Assembly: GCF_900105685.1 (NCBI RefSeq)
Contig: NZ_LT629781.1
Span: 2,914,001 to 2,978,000, forward strand
Source of the DNA: Verrucomicrobium sp. GAS474
GTDB lineage: Bacteria > Verrucomicrobiota > Verrucomicrobiia > Methylacidiphilales > GAS474
DNA: 64,000 bases
Reading direction: 5' to 3'
Every line of letters starts with the position of its first letter. Within the stretch, counting starts at the first letter, position 1. The translations under genes were made by a program, and so were the position numbers. Below the pieces are notes generated by a model that searched no databases, was not told the origin of the DNA, and saw nothing but the letters and a program-made list of their open reading frames with translations. Below, in pieces: positions 53,013 to 62,922 of this stretch.

Positions 53013-55109
53013 CTAGGGCTTCGACTTTTTCCCAGGGCTCTTCTTCGGAATCTTATACACCACCGGGGAAACCTTCTCCCCACGGCTCCTCGGCTCGATC
53101 TTGTCGATCCCCAACTGCTTCTTCAGCTCGGAGATCTGATCCCGCAGCAACGCCGCCTTCTCATACTCCAGCTTCGACGACGCCTCGATCATCTCCCCCT
53201 GCAACTCCTTGAGCAGGTCGGCCGCGTCGAACTGCCCCGCCCCCTCCTTCAACGCCATCCGGGCCGAGACCCCGCCGCCCTGCCGCCCGCCTTCCTGGGA
53301 GACGAGGCGGAGGCTTTCCTGAACGGCGCGACGGACACTCTTCGGAGTGATGTGGTGCTCGGTGTTGTATTCGATCTGCCGCTTCCGGCGATAGGAGGTG
53401 ATGTTCAGGAGGGCCTGCATCGAGCGGGTCGTCGAGTCGGCATAGAGGATCACCCTCCCGTTCACGTGCCGGGCGGCGCGGCCCGCCATCTGGATCAGCG
53501 ATTTCTCGGAGCGGAGGTAACCCTCCTTGTCGGCGTCGAGGATGCCGACGAGGGAGACTTCGGGAAGGTCGAGGCCCTCCCGCAGCAGGTTGATCCCGAC
53601 GAGGACGTCGAATTCCCCCGCCCGGAGGCCGCGCAGGATCTCGACCCGCTCGATCGTGTCGACCTCGGAATGGAGGTAGCGGACCCGGATGCCGAGGTCG
53701 CTGAGGTATTGGGTGAGGTCCTCCGCGGTCCGCTTCGTCAGCGTCAGGACGAGGGAACGCTCGTCCTTCTCGACCCGCTTGCGGACCTCCTCCATCATGT
53801 CGTCGATCTGGCTCTTCAGCGGGCGGACCTCGATCTCGGGATCGAGGAGGCCGGTGGGCCGGATGATCTGCTCGACGACGTCGCCGCGGGTCCGGTTCAG
53901 CTCGTAATCGCCCGGCGTCGCCGAGACGAAGAGCCGCTGGCCGGTGATCGCCTCGAACTCGGGGAAGTTCAGCGGCCGGTTGTCGAGCGCCGAGGGAAGG
54001 CGGAATCCGTGGTCGACGAGGACGCTCTTGCGGGCCTTGTCCCCGGCGAACATCCCGCCGATCTGCGGCACGGTGGCGTGCGATTCGTCGATGACGGTGA
54101 GGAAATCCTTCGGGAAGAAGTCGATCAGCGTGTGGGGCCGGGAGCCGGCAGGACGCCCGGCGAGGTGGCGGGAGTAGTTCTCGATCCCGTTGCAGAAACC
54201 CATCTCCTCCATCAGCTCGAGGTCGTAGGTCGTCCGCATCTTGATCCGCTGGGATTCGAGGAGCTTCCCCTGCTTCTCCAGCTCGTCGATGCGGGCGAGC
54301 ATCTCCTGCCGGATCGCCACGGTGGCGCGCTGGAGCTTCTCGAAGGGGGTGACGTAATGGCGGGCCGGAAAGAGGATGATCCGGTCGATCCGCTCCAGCG
54401 TCTCGCCGGTCAGGGGATCGATCCGGGTGAGGCGCTCGATCTCGTCGCCGAAGAACTCGATCCGCAGCGCCCACTCCTCGGTGGCGGGGCCGACCTCGAC
54501 GACGTCGCCCCGGACGCGGAACTTCCCCCGGGCGAGCTCGAAGTCGCCCCGCTCGTAATGGATCTCGACGAGCTTTGTGAGGAGCTGCTCCCGGGTCAGC
54601 TTCATGCCCACGTCGACGGGGCAGATCATCATCGCGTAGTCCTCGGGGGAACCGAGGCCGTAGATGCACGAGACGCTGGCGACGACGACGACGTCCCGCC
54701 GCGTCAGGAGGGCGCTCGTCGCGGAGAGGCGCATCCGCTCGATCTCCTCGTTGAGGGAGGAATCCTTCTCGATGTAGGTGTCGCTCGCCGGGATGTAGGC
54801 CTCGGGCTGGTAGTAATCGAAGTAGGAGACGAAGTACTCGACGGCGTTCTTCGGGAAGAACTGCCGGAACTCGCTGTAGAGCTGGGCCGCCAGCGTCTTG
54901 TTGTGGCAGATGACGAGGGTCGGGCGGTTCAGGTTCGCGATGACGCTCGCCGTCGTGAAAGTCTTCCCGGAACCGGTGACGCCCTGGAGGATCGTGTCCT
55001 GTGCCCCGCCCCCGATCCGCGCCGTCAGCTGGCGGATCGCCTCGGGCTGGTCGCCGCAGGCGGCGTAGGGGGATTGGAGGTCGAAGACGTCTTGCGGCAT
55101 GGGAGACAC
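53013..55109 (-). CDS. uvrB: Excinuclease ABC subunit B
   Basis: DNA damage verification helicase of nucleotide excision repair. Walker A GVTGSGKT near residue 45, the beta-hairpin YFDYYQPEAYIPASD that probes the strands, helicase motifs DESHATVPQIGGM and NLLREGLDLPEVSLVGILDADKEG (read in parts), QMAGRAARH, and a C-terminal UVR motif (KLEYEKAALLRDQISELKK). 698 residues. GTG 55109 is preferred over ATG 55100, because GGAGGA lies 11 bases before GTG but 20 before ATG. Confidence 0.96.
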   Translation of the reverse strand: MSPMPQDVFDLQSPYAACGDQPEAIRQLTARIGGGAQDTILQGVTGSGKTFTTASVIANLNRPTLVICHNKTLAAQLYSEFRQFFPKNAVEYFVSYFDYYQPEAYIPASDTYIEKDSSLNEEIERMRLSATSALLTRRDVVVVASVSCIYGLGSPEDYAMMICPVDVGMKLTREQLLTKLVEIHYERGDFELARGKFRVRGDVVEVGPATEEWALRIEFFGDEIERLTRIDPLTGETLERIDRIILFPARHYVTPFEKLQRATVAIRQEMLARIDELEKQGKLLESQRIKMRTTYDLELMEEMGFCNGIENYSRHLAGRPAGSRPHTLIDFFPKDFLTVIDESHATVPQIGGMFAGDKARKSVLVDHGFRLPSALDNRPLNFPEFEAITGQRLFVSATPGDYELNRTRGDVVEQIIRPTGLLDPEIEVRPLKSQIDDMMEEVRKRVEKDERSLVLTLTKRTAEDLTQYLSDLGIRVRYLHSEVDTIERVEILRGLRAGEFDVLVGINLLREGLDLPEVSLVGILDADKEGYLRSEKSLIQMAGRAARHVNGRVILYADSTTRSMQALLNITSYRRKRQIEYNTEHHITPKSVRRAVQESLRLVSQEGGRQGGGVSARMALKEGAGQFDAADLLKELQGEMIEASSKLEYEKAALLRDQISELKKQLGIDKIEPRSRGEKVSPVVYKIPKKSPGKKSKP

Positions 55110-55203
55110 TCTAAGATGGCTCCTCCCCGGGCAATGTAAAGCGGACGGGGCCGTTTTTCCCTTCCCCCTTTCCTTTCATCCCCGATTGCGGCATCGTCGA
55201 TCC

Positions 55204-55836
55204 ATGCGCCGCCGTTTTCCCCGGACTCCCCTATCGGCGGAACTTGCCGGGCTCGCGGAGCGGCTGAACCACGGGACGGAAAGCGTCACCCTCGGCCAGA
55301 TCATCGCCGTCCTCCGGCAGCGGGCCTACATCGGCATCGTCATCCTCCTCGCCGCCCCCTTCTGCCAACCGGTCCCCCTCCCCGGCCTCTCGACCCCCTT
55401 CGGCATCGTGATCGCCCTGATCGGCTTCCGCATCGCCCTGGGACGGAAGCCGTGGCTCCCGCCGAAACTCCTCGCCCTCCCCATCTCGAACAAGATCCTC
55501 CCGGCGATCCTCGCCGCCGCCAGCCGCCTCGTCGGGCTCGCCGAGAAGGTTCTGCGGCCCCGCTTCGACGCGCTGATCGTCCCCCGCTTCCTCCGATCGA
55601 TCTACGGGGCGCTCATCTGCATCTCGGGGCTCCTCCTGCTCCTCCCCCTGCCGATCCCCTTTACCAACTGGTTCCCCGCCGTCACCATCGTCCTCCTCGC
55701 CGCCTCCCTCCTGGAACGGGACGGCCTCATGGCGATGGGCGGGGTGACCTTCTTCCTCCTCACCCTCACGTTCTTCGGCATCCTCTACTTCAGCGGCTCC
55801 ACCGCGATCAAGGGCGTCAGCACGCTCTTCAACTAA
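55204..55836 (+). CDS. ExoD family membrane protein
   Basis: 210 residues with about five hydrophobic helices. LGQIIAVLRQRAYIGIVILLAAPFC and PLPGLSTPFGIVIALIGFRIALGRKPWLP match the ExoD (exopolysaccharide synthesis) family; exact function is unknown. ATG 55204 is preferred; the frame open from 55099 overlaps uvrB's start. Divergent from uvrB, with only 94 bases between starts. Confidence 0.85.
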   Translation: MRRRFPRTPLSAELAGLAERLNHGTESVTLGQIIAVLRQRAYIGIVILLAAPFCQPVPLPGLSTPFGIVIALIGFRIALGRKPWLPPKLLALPISNKILPAILAAASRLVGLAEKVLRPRFDALIVPRFLRSIYGALICISGLLLLLPLPIPFTNWFPAVTIVLLAASLLERDGLMAMGGVTFFLLTLTFFGILYFSGSTAIKGVSTLFN

Positions 55837-55852
55837 ACCGCCCCCTTTCCTC

Positions 55853-56431
55853 ATGAATCCCCCCCTCCCCTCCACCCGGCAGCGCCGCTGGGGCCGCTTC
55901 CTCTTCCTCAGCCGCTGGCTCCAGGCCCCGCTCTACCTCGGCCTCATCGTGGCGCAGGGCGTCTATGTCTACTGCTTCCTCGCGGAGCTCTACCACCTCG
56001 TCACCGGGGCGGGACACCTCGGCGAAAAGGAAGTCATGATGATCGTCCTCGGCCTGATCGACGTCGTGATGATCGCGAACCTCCTCATCATGGTGATCAT
56101 CGGCGGCTACGAGACCTTCGTCTCCCGCCTCTATCTGGAAGACCATCCCGACCAGCCCGAATGGCTCTCCCACGTCAACGCGGGGGTCCTGAAGGTGAAG
56201 CTCGCCACCGCCCTCATCGGCATCTCGTCGATCAACCTCCTCGAGACCTTCATCAAGCTCGGGAGCCACGAAGGCGGCATGGCCGCCGGGGGCGTCGCCG
56301 GGAACGAGGTCTTCTGGCAGATCATGGTCCACCTCACCTTCGTCGCCTCGGCGATCCTCCTCGCCTGGACCGACCGCATCACGACGCAGACCTCGCTGCT
56401 CGGCCACACGGACCCGACCGAGGCCAAGTAA
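55853..56431 (+). CDS. YqhA/UPF0114-family membrane protein
   Basis: 192 residues with four hydrophobic helices. LFLSRWLQAPLYLGL, VLGLIDVVMIANLLIMVIIGGYETFVSR and KLATALIGISSINLLETFI are recognisable UPF0114 segments. Function unknown; the fold is membrane-embedded. It begins 16 bases after the ExoD-like gene, so co-transcription is likely. Confidence 0.87.
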   Translation: MNPPLPSTRQRRWGRFLFLSRWLQAPLYLGLIVAQGVYVYCFLAELYHLVTGAGHLGEKEVMMIVLGLIDVVMIANLLIMVIIGGYETFVSRLYLEDHPDQPEWLSHVNAGVLKVKLATALIGISSINLLETFIKLGSHEGGMAAGGVAGNEVFWQIMVHLTFVASAILLAWTDRITTQTSLLGHTDPTEAK

Positions 56432-56508
56432 AAACGCTAAGTAAAAATGCTTAGAGGAATACGATAGCCGTATGACGAGAACTCCCTTAATTATCCCTCT
56501 TCTACATT

Positions 56509-57498
56509 ATGGAAGTGGGCAAAGGGGATGGGGTGGTATTGAAGGCGGGCGAAATTCTGTTTCGCGAGGGAGATCCGTGGGATGGCCTTTATCTGATCAA
56601 AAGCGGTACGGCCGAAGTCTTTCGTGAACGGAGCGGGCAGACGATCCGCCTCTCGACCCTCGGAGCGAGGGAATTCATCGGGACGGTGACGATCTTCACG
56701 CGGGAACCCCGGACTGCGGGCGTCCGCGCCCTCACCGACCTCTCCCTCCAGTTCTTCAATGCGGAGTTCGTCCACCAGAACTTCGGCTTCAACAACCCGG
56801 CGATCAGCGGCCTCCTGAAAGACGTCGTCTCCCGGCTGAAGGACATCAACCTTCGCTTCACCGACACCGTCCTCGAGCTCGGCTCGACCCGGCCCGTCTG
56901 GCACACGGTCCTGAGGCACGCCCGGCAGCTCGCCTATTTCCTGATCCTCCGCATCCGCGCGGCAGGCATCCTCCACGAGGGGCGGACCTGCGTCCCCACC
57001 GAGGGCCTCGCCGCCACCCAGAACCATCTCTTTTACTTCAGCGAAACCTATGGGTCGGCCCTCCTCCGGCTCCTGGTGACCTCGGGGCTCCTCACCGTCG
57101 CCGAGGTGCCGGGCTACGGCCCCTGCCTGATCGATCCCTCGATCCCGAAGCTCCAGTCGTTCCTCGATTTCACCAAGCACGTCGAAACCCTGGAGGTGAT
57201 CACCCTGAGCTCGACCGAGACCGATCTCCTCCCCGTCATCGAGCTCCTGGAGGAACTGATGGTCTCCCCCGACTTCGGCCCCGTCTTCCCCCTCGACAAG
57301 CTCCTCCCCCTCGTCGTCCCCCTGCGCCGGACGGCGACGCCGATGGAAACCTTCTCGGCCCTCGCGACCCACCGGTTCCTCGCCCTCGTCGACGGCGGGC
57401 AGGTGAGGCTCGACTGCCCCCGGATTCTCCAATACGTCCATTTCAACACGCTCCTGGCGGAGGCTTGCGCGATGGAGCCGGAGCTCGAGGAGGTCTGA
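56509..57498 (+). CDS. Cyclic-nucleotide-binding-domain protein
   Basis: 329 residues. Residues about 10-110 form a CNB (cNMP-binding) beta barrel: LKAGEILFREGDPWDGLYLIKSGTAEVFRE (read in parts), with GAREFIGTVTIFTREPRTAGVRAL near the phosphate-binding cassette. The Arg-Ala pair of a true cAMP site (RTAGVRA) is only approximate. The remaining 200 residues are helical and not a Crp-type winged helix I can recognise. It may bind a nucleotide or act as a scaffold. Ends at a strong shared terminator. Confidence 0.75.
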   Translation: MEVGKGDGVVLKAGEILFREGDPWDGLYLIKSGTAEVFRERSGQTIRLSTLGAREFIGTVTIFTREPRTAGVRALTDLSLQFFNAEFVHQNFGFNNPAISGLLKDVVSRLKDINLRFTDTVLELGSTRPVWHTVLRHARQLAYFLILRIRAAGILHEGRTCVPTEGLAATQNHLFYFSETYGSALLRLLVTSGLLTVAEVPGYGPCLIDPSIPKLQSFLDFTKHVETLEVITLSSTETDLLPVIELLEELMVSPDFGPVFPLDKLLPLVVPLRRTATPMETFSALATHRFLALVDGGQVRLDCPRILQYVHFNTLLAEACAMEPELEEV

Positions 57499-57516
57499 CC
57501 CTTCCCGCGACCAAAG

Positions 57517-57550
57517 AAAAAGGCCGACCCTTTCGGGTCGGCCTTTTTTT
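57517..57550. terminator. Bidirectional rho-independent terminator
   Basis: AAAAAGGCCGACCC (57517-57530) and GGGTCGGCCTTTTT (57535-57548) make a 14-bp stem with a 4-base TTTC loop. A-run and T-run on the two sides let it work for both the 56509 gene and, from the other direction, groEL. Confidence 0.93.
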
Positions 57551-57568
57551 GCGGAACGGTGCCGGGGG

Positions 57569-59221
57569 TTAGAAACCGCCCATGCCTCCCATGCCGCCCA
57601 TTCCACCCATGCCGCCGCCGCCGTGGGCGGGAGCGGAGGCTTCCTTCTCGGGCAGCTCGACGATGACCGCCTCGGTGGTGAGGAGGAGACCGGCGATCGA
57701 GGCCGCGTTCTGGAGGGCCGAGCGGGTCACCTTCGTCGGATCGACGACGCCGGCCTTGATAAGGTCGACATACTGACCGGTCGCGACGTTGTAGCCTTCG
57801 TTGCCCTTGCGGTTCTTCACTTCGTTGACGATGACGCTGCCTTCGCCGCCCGCGTTCGCGACGAGCGTGCGGAGGGGCTCCTCGACGGCGCGCTTGATGA
57901 TCTGGGCGCCGACGAACTCGTCGTCCTGCAGCTCAAGCTTGTCGACGGCCTTCTGGGCGCGGATGAGGGCGAGGCCGCCGCCGGGGACGATCCCTTCCTC
58001 GACCGCCGCGCGGGTGGCGTGGAGGGCGTCCTCGACGCGGGCCTTCTTTTCCTTCAGCTCGGTCTCGGTCGCCGCGCCGATGTTGATGACGGCGACGCCG
58101 CCCGCGAGCTTCGCGAGGCGTTCCTGAAGCTTTTCCTTGTCGTAATCGCTGGTGGTTTCCTCGATCTGGCGGCGGATCTGGCCGACGCGGCTGGCGATGT
58201 CGGACGACTTGCCCGCGCCCTCGATGATCGTGGTGTTCTCCTTGTCGATGACGATCCGCTTCGCGCGGCCGAGGTCGGTGAGCTCGATGCTCTCGAGCTT
58301 GATGCCGAGGTCTTCGGTGATGAGCTTGCCGCCCGTGAGGATGGCGATGTCTTCCATGATCGCCTTGCGACGGTCGCCGAAGCCGGGCGCCTTCACCGCC
58401 GCGACCTGGAGCGTGCCGCGGAGCTTGTTGACGACGAGGGCCGAGAGGGCCTCGCCCTCCACGTCCTCGGCGATGATCACGAAGGGCTTGCTGCTCTTCG
58501 CGACCTTTTCGAGGATGGGGAGGAGGTCCTTGAGGCTCGAGATCTTCTTCTCGAAGAGGAGGACGTAGGCGTTCTCGAGGACCGCTTCCAGGGCCTCGAC
58601 GTCGGTGACGAAGTAGGGGGAGAGGTAGCCCTTGTCGAACTGCATCCCCTCGACAACCTCGAGGGTCGTCTCGATGCTCTTCGCTTCCTCGACGGTCACG
58701 GTGCCGTCCTTGCCGACCTTGTCGAGCGCGTCGGCGATGATCTGGCCGATCGTCGTGTCCCAGTTGGCGGAGACGGTGGCGACCTGCTGGATCTCCGACT
58801 TGTCCTTCACCTTCTTGGAGATCCGGCCGAGCTCGGCAACGATGGCCTCGACGGCCTTGTCGATGCCGCGCTTGAGGCTCGTCGGGTTCGCCCCGGCGGT
58901 GACGTTCTTCAGGCCTTCCTTGTAGATGGCCTCGGCGAGGACGGTCGCCGTGGTGGTGCCGTCACCGGCGATGTCGCTGGTCTTCGAGGCGACTTCGCGG
59001 ACGAGCTGCGCGCCGACGTTCTCGTAGGGGTCGGAGAGCTCGATCTCCTTGGCGACGCTGACGCCGTCTTTGGTGATCGTGGGGGAGCCGAATTTCTTGT
59101 CGAGGATGACGTTGCGGCCCGCGGGCCCGAGGGTCGCCTTGACGGCGCGGCTGAGCTGCTCGACGCCGCGCAGGATCGCGTGGCGGGCAGCCTCGTCGAA
59201 GAGGAGTTGTTTGGAAGCCAT
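57569..59221 (-). CDS. groEL: Chaperonin GroEL
   Basis: 550-residue 60-kDa chaperonin that folds proteins in an ATP-driven cage closed by Gro[21 protein letters not shown] and [15 protein letters not shown] bind nucleotide; [18 protein letters not shown] is a conserved equatorial segment. The C-terminal tail is [15 protein letters not shown], a short Gly-Met repeat as in the group I type. It follows groES by 40 bases. No CIRCE operator is seen upstream. Confidence 0.97.
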   Translation of the reverse strand: MASKQLLFDEAARHAILRGVEQLSRAVKATLGPAGRNVILDKKFGSPTITKDGVSVAKEIELSDPYENVGAQLVREVASKTSDIAGDGTTTATVLAEAIYKEGLKNVTAGANPTSLKRGIDKAVEAIVAELGRISKKVKDKSEIQQVATVSANWDTTIGQIIADALDKVGKDGTVTVEEAKSIETTLEVVEGMQFDKGYLSPYFVTDVEALEAVLENAYVLLFEKKISSLKDLLPILEKVAKSSKPFVIIAEDVEGEALSALVVNKLRGTLQVAAVKAPGFGDRRKAIMEDIAILTGGKLITEDLGIKLESIELTDLGRAKRIVIDKENTTIIEGAGKSSDIASRVGQIRRQIEETTSDYDKEKLQERLAKLAGGVAVINIGAATETELKEKKARVEDALHATRAAVEEGIVPGGGLALIRAQKAVDKLELQDDEFVGAQIIKRAVEEPLRTLVANAGGEGSVIVNEVKNRKGNEGYNVATGQYVDLIKAGVVDPTKVTRSALQNAASIAGLLLTTEAVIVELPEKEASAPAHGGGGMGGMGGMGGMGGF

Positions 59222-59261
59222 GAGGATGTGGAGTGGTGGGTTTTAAATGGATGAAGCGAAA

Positions 59262-59555
59262 TTAGGCGAGGATCGCGAGGATGTCGTCTTCGCGGAAGAT
59301 CTGGTAGGTCTCGCCGTCGATCTTGATCTCGGTGCCGCCGTACTTGCTGACGAGGACCTTGTCGCCCTTCTTGACCGAGACGGGGAAACGGTTCCCCTTC
59401 TCGTCGAGCTTGCCCGCGCCGACGGCGACGACCTTCGCTTCCTGGGGCTTTTCCTTGGCGCTGTCGGGGATGATGATACCGCTCTTGCTGACGTCCTTCG
59501 CTTCGAAGGGCTGGACGACGACGCGGTCGCCGAGGGGACGGATGTTGATGGCCAT
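59262..59555 (-). CDS. groES: Co-chaperonin GroES
   Basis: 97-residue lid of the GroEL cage. INIRPLGDRVVVQPFEA at the start and KVLVSKYGGTEIKIDGETYQIFREDDILAIL at the end are diagnostic (read in parts); the mobile loop (DVSKSGIIIPDSAKEKPQ) is present. First gene of the groES-groEL pair. The gap to dnaK contains a hairpin. Confidence 0.97.
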   Translation of the reverse strand: MAINIRPLGDRVVVQPFEAKDVSKSGIIIPDSAKEKPQEAKVVAVGAGKLDEKGNRFPVSVKKGDKVLVSKYGGTEIKIDGETYQIFREDDILAILA

Positions 59556-59589
59556 AGTGGTGATTTGTCTGGTGTGGAGTTTAAAGTGA

Positions 59590-59619
59590 GGGCGGAAGAG
59601 GGATGAGCCTCTTCCGCCC
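59590..59619 (-). terminator. Hairpin between dnaK and groES
   Basis: GGGCGGAAGAGG (59590-59601) and CCTCTTCCGCCC (59608-59619) pair perfectly over 12 bp with a 6-base loop, 33 bases after the dnaK stop on the minus strand. No strong T-run follows, so some dnaK transcripts may continue into groES. Confidence 0.65.
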
Positions 59620-59651
59620 GGATGGGGTCGGGAGCGGAGGGAAGGGAAGAA

Positions 59652-61598
59652 TTACTTCTTCTTTTCCTTGTCCTTGTCGATGACCTCGAAGTCGGCGTCG
59701 ATCACGTCGGCCGGCTTTTCCTTCGGGGTTTCGCCCGTGTCGTGGCCGTGGACTTCGCCTTCGGGCGAGCCCGAATCGGCCTTCGCCGCGGCAGCCTTGT
59801 ACATCTCGATCGAGATGGCCTGGACCTTCTCGTTGAGGTCGTCGACGGCGGCCTTCAGGGTCTCGTCGTTCGTCCCCTTCAGTTCCTCGCGGACCTTGGC
59901 GACGGCGGCCTCGACTTCGGTCTTCTTCGCCTCGTCGATCTTGTCGGCCTGATCCTTGAGGAGCTTCTCGGCCTGGTAGGCGGCGTTGTCGGCGGTGTTG
60001 CGGAGCTCGATCGCCTCCTTGGCCTTTTTATCGGCCTCGGCGAACTGCTCGGCTTCCTTCGTCATCTTCTCGACCTCTTCCTTGGAGAGGCCGCTCGAAC
60101 CGGTGATGGAGATCTTCTGCTCCTTGCTCGTGCCGAGGTCCTTGGCCGAGACGTGGAGGATGCCGTTCGCGTCGATGTCGAAGGTCACTTCGATCTGGGG
60201 GACGCCGCGGGGCGCCGGCGGGATGCCGTCGAGGTGGAAGACGCCGAGCTGCTTGTTGTCCTTGGCCATCTGGCGCTCGCCCTGGAGGACCTTCACCTCG
60301 ACGCCCGGCTGGTTGTCCGAGTAGGTGCTGAAGATCTGGGACTTCCGGGTCGGGACGGTGGTGTTCCGGGGAATCATCGCGGTGGCGATGCCGCCCGCCG
60401 TCTCGATGGCGAGGGAGAGCGGGGTGACGTCGAGGAGGAGGACGTCCTTCACGTCGCCCTTGAGGACGCCGCCCTGGATCGCCGCGCCGATGGCGACGAC
60501 TTCGTCGGGGTTCACGCCCTTGTGGGGTTCCTTCTTGATGAGCTTGCGGGCCGTCTCGACGACCTTCGGCATGCGGGTCATGCCGCCGACGAGGACGAGC
60601 TCGTCGATCTGGTCGGCGTTGAGCTTCGAGTCGTTGAGGCAGGCCGTGACCGGCTTCAGCGTCCGCTCCGCGAGGGCGTCGGTGAGCTGCTCGAGCTTCG
60701 CGCGGGTGATCTTCTTCTGGATGTGCTTCGGGCCGGAGGCGTCGGCCGTGATGAAGGGGAGATTGATCTCGTAGTCCTGGGCGGAGGAGAGGGCGATCTT
60801 CGCCTTTTCCGACTCTTCCTTCAGGCGCTGGACGGCGTCGGGCTGGCCCTTGAGGTCGATGCCGGACTCGGTCTTGAACTCGGCGAGGAGCCAGTCCATG
60901 ACCGCGTTGTCCCAGTCATCGCCGCCGAGGTGGGTGTCGCCGTTGGTCGCCTTCACCTCGAAGACGCCGTCGCCGATCTCGAGGACCGAGATGTCGAACG
61001 TGCCGCCGCCGAGGTCATAGACGGCGATCTTCTCGTCCTTCTTCTTGTCGAGGCCGTAGGCGAGGGAGGCGGCCGTCGGCTCGTTGATGATGCGCTGGAC
61101 TTCGAGGCCCGCGATCTTGCCCGCGTCCTTGGTCGCCTGGCGCTGGCTGTCGTTGAAGTAGGCGGGGACCGTGATGACGGCCTGGGTGATCGTCTCGCCG
61201 AGCTTGGCTTCGGCGTCGGCCTTCAGCTTCATGAGGATGAAGGCGGAAATTTCCTGGGGAGAGTAGGTCTTCTTTTCGCCGGCGACCTCGATCTCGATGG
61301 CGCAATCGCCGTTCTTCGCCTCGACGACCTTGTAGGGAACGCGCTTCAGCTCTTCCTTCACTTCGGCGAACTTGCGCCCCATGAACCGCTTCGCGGAGAA
61401 GATGGTGTTCTTCGCGTTCGTGACGCCCTGGCGCTTCGCGGCCTGGCCGACGAGACGTTCGCCCGACTTCGTGAATGCCACGATCGAGGGCGTGGTGCGT
61501 GCCCCTTCGGAGTTTTCGAGAACCACGGGCTGTCCCCCTTCCATGATTGCCATGCAGGAGTTGGTGGTACCAAGGTCGATGCCTAAAATGTGTGCCAT
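59652..61598 (-). CDS. dnaK: Molecular chaperone DnaK
   Basis: 648-residue Hsp70. [18 protein letters not shown] binds ATP phosphate, [17 protein letters not shown] and [14 protein letters not shown] are the other actin-fold motifs, and the substrate domain follows from about residue 390. The C-terminus ends with a highly charged tail ([18 protein letters not shown]) as in bacterial DnaK. No dnaJ or grpE is adjacent, but groES-groEL follow on the same strand, making a heat-shock cluster. Confidence 0.97.
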   Translation of the reverse strand: MAHILGIDLGTTNSCMAIMEGGQPVVLENSEGARTTPSIVAFTKSGERLVGQAAKRQGVTNAKNTIFSAKRFMGRKFAEVKEELKRVPYKVVEAKNGDCAIEIEVAGEKKTYSPQEISAFILMKLKADAEAKLGETITQAVITVPAYFNDSQRQATKDAGKIAGLEVQRIINEPTAASLAYGLDKKKDEKIAVYDLGGGTFDISVLEIGDGVFEVKATNGDTHLGGDDWDNAVMDWLLAEFKTESGIDLKGQPDAVQRLKEESEKAKIALSSAQDYEINLPFITADASGPKHIQKKITRAKLEQLTDALAERTLKPVTACLNDSKLNADQIDELVLVGGMTRMPKVVETARKLIKKEPHKGVNPDEVVAIGAAIQGGVLKGDVKDVLLLDVTPLSLAIETAGGIATAMIPRNTTVPTRKSQIFSTYSDNQPGVEVKVLQGERQMAKDNKQLGVFHLDGIPPAPRGVPQIEVTFDIDANGILHVSAKDLGTSKEQKISITGSSGLSKEEVEKMTKEAEQFAEADKKAKEAIELRNTADNAAYQAEKLLKDQADKIDEAKKTEVEAAVAKVREELKGTNDETLKAAVDDLNEKVQAISIEMYKAAAAKADSGSPEGEVHGHDTGETPKEKPADVIDADFEVIDKDKEKKK

Positions 61599-61605
61599 GC
61601 TTTAT

Positions 61606-61645
61606 ATCCTGCAACTATCGTTCCATGGCAGGATCAATTTGATCC
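61606..61645. promoter_or_regulatory. Inverted repeats just upstream of dnaK
   Basis: Two overlapping repeats lie 7-47 bases before the dnaK ATG: ATCCTGC (61606-61612) with GCAGGAT (61628-61634), and GGATCAA-T-TTGATCC (61631-61645). They may be an operator or a 5' leader hairpin. They do not match CIRCE (TTAGCACTC-N9-GAGTGCTAA). A loose sigma32-like pair (CTTGGG, then CCCTATA) lies further upstream and is too weak to annotate. Confidence 0.35.
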
Positions 61646-61745
61646 AACTCCGCATAAACGGGTTATGGAGTTTATAGGGAAAACCCGGCAGCCCAAGCGG
61701 GCCATTCCTACCCAGCGATTGAGTCAAAATGACTCCCCTTCCCGC

Positions 61746-62849
61746 CTACATTCCGGGAAGGAAATCGAGCTGATCGGCGACGAGGTAGAGCTTTTTCGGG
61801 TCGTTGGGGTAGGCGACGAGGGTCCCGCTGACGGTGAAGAGGACCTGGGAGAAATCGCCCAGCTCGCCGAGTTCCTCCTGGATCGACCGGGGAAGCTTCT
61901 CCGCCACCACCTCGAGGGAATCCCATCCGCTCCGCATCTCGAAGCGGAACGGGGCGGCGGTGAAGCGCTCGAAGGAGCCGCTGAGGAGGACGGTCTTGCC
62001 GACGTACTTGTCGGGCTCAGCCAGGACCTTGTCGTAGGGAAGCGGCTTGGGCTTTTTCGCCTCGCCGTCCTGCGGGGTCTCCTCGGCGGTCTTCGGGGGT
62101 TCGGGGAAGGAGACCGATTGGGCGTCGAGCATGAAGCGGTTCGGCTTCGCCGGGTCGGTGCGGACAATCCCGGTGACCTTCATCGACTGGCCGGAGAACT
62201 GGGGCTCGTTGAGGAAACGCTTGCGAAGGTCGTCGGAGAGGTGGCTGAAGTTGACCAGGATCGAGTCGAGGCCCCGCCAGAGGGTGAATTGCTCCCGGTT
62301 CGGCTCGCGGAAGTCGAAGCGGCCCTCCATCGTCACGATGCTGTTCAGGTAGCGTTGGGAAAAATGGCCGATCTGGGCGTAGGAGGCGATGCCGACCTCG
62401 ACGGGATCGATCCGGTAGCGGGTGGCGGCCCCCTCGATATCGATCTTCGAGGCGACGATGAGGATCGGGTTATCGTGCCGATCCCCTTCCTTCACCGTCC
62501 CGGTGACGGCGAGGGCGACCTCGGAGAAATTGCGGAGCCCCTGGACGATCCGCTTCCCCTCGGGGGAAACCAGGGTGATGAGGACGTTGACCGACTGGCT
62601 CGGCCCCATCCGCATCTCGAAGATCGGCCGCTTCGACTCCATGTAATAGAACTTCCCGTGGACGCGGACCTCCTTGCCGAGGTACTTCTCCTGATTGAGG
62701 CTGAGGGCCACGTAACCGACCTCGGGCAATCCGCCGCCCTTCGCGTCCGCCGCCGCCGGAGCCGCCGGTGCCGTCGCGGCCAGGGACGAGAGGGGAAGGA
62801 CGAAGCCCAGGAGCGGGAGAAGGGCCAGGCTGAAGGAACGCAAAGACAT
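61746..62849 (-). CDS. Hypothetical exported protein with three OB-fold-like repeats
   Basis: 367 residues. ATG 62849 starts a signal peptide (SFSLALLPLLGFVLPLSSLA). The mature protein appears to hold three related modules of about 95 residues. Modules 1 and 3 open with KYLGKEVRVHGKF and KYVGKTVLLSGSF and each closes with a strand giving a value set (NPILIVASKIDIEG; KKLYLVADQLDFLPG); module 2 (NSIVTMEGRFDF) is more diverged. The pattern looks like OB or bacterial tOB folds seen in exported nucleic-acid-binding-like proteins, but I cannot name a family. Function unknown. Confidence 0.65.
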   Translation of the reverse strand: MSLRSFSLALLPLLGFVLPLSSLAATAPAAPAAADAKGGGLPEVGYVALSLNQEKYLGKEVRVHGKFYYMESKRPIFEMRMGPSQSVNVLITLVSPEGKRIVQGLRNFSEVALAVTGTVKEGDRHDNPILIVASKIDIEGAATRYRIDPVEVGIASYAQIGHFSQRYLNSIVTMEGRFDFREPNREQFTLWRGLDSILVNFSHLSDDLRKRFLNEPQFSGQSMKVTGIVRTDPAKPNRFMLDAQSVSFPEPPKTAEETPQDGEAKKPKPLPYDKVLAEPDKYVGKTVLLSGSFERFTAAPFRFEMRSGWDSLEVVAEKLPRSIQEELGELGDFSQVLFTVSGTLVAYPNDPKKLYLVADQLDFLPGM

Positions 62850-62922
62850 CGTGAGCCCGGACCTTACCTTCCCGGGCCCCAAGGGGCAATCGCGGAAAAG
62901 AAGCGCCCGCGGCCTCCATCCC

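Noticed and set aside
59222-59700. CIRCE operator before groES or groEL
   Set aside because: No TTAGCACTC-N9-GAGTGCTAA or close variant is seen in either gap.
57623-61586. Long plus-strand frames opposite groEL, groES and dnaK
   Set aside because: Shadows of highly conserved chaperone genes; Asp/Leu/Gly/Val-rich without family motifs.
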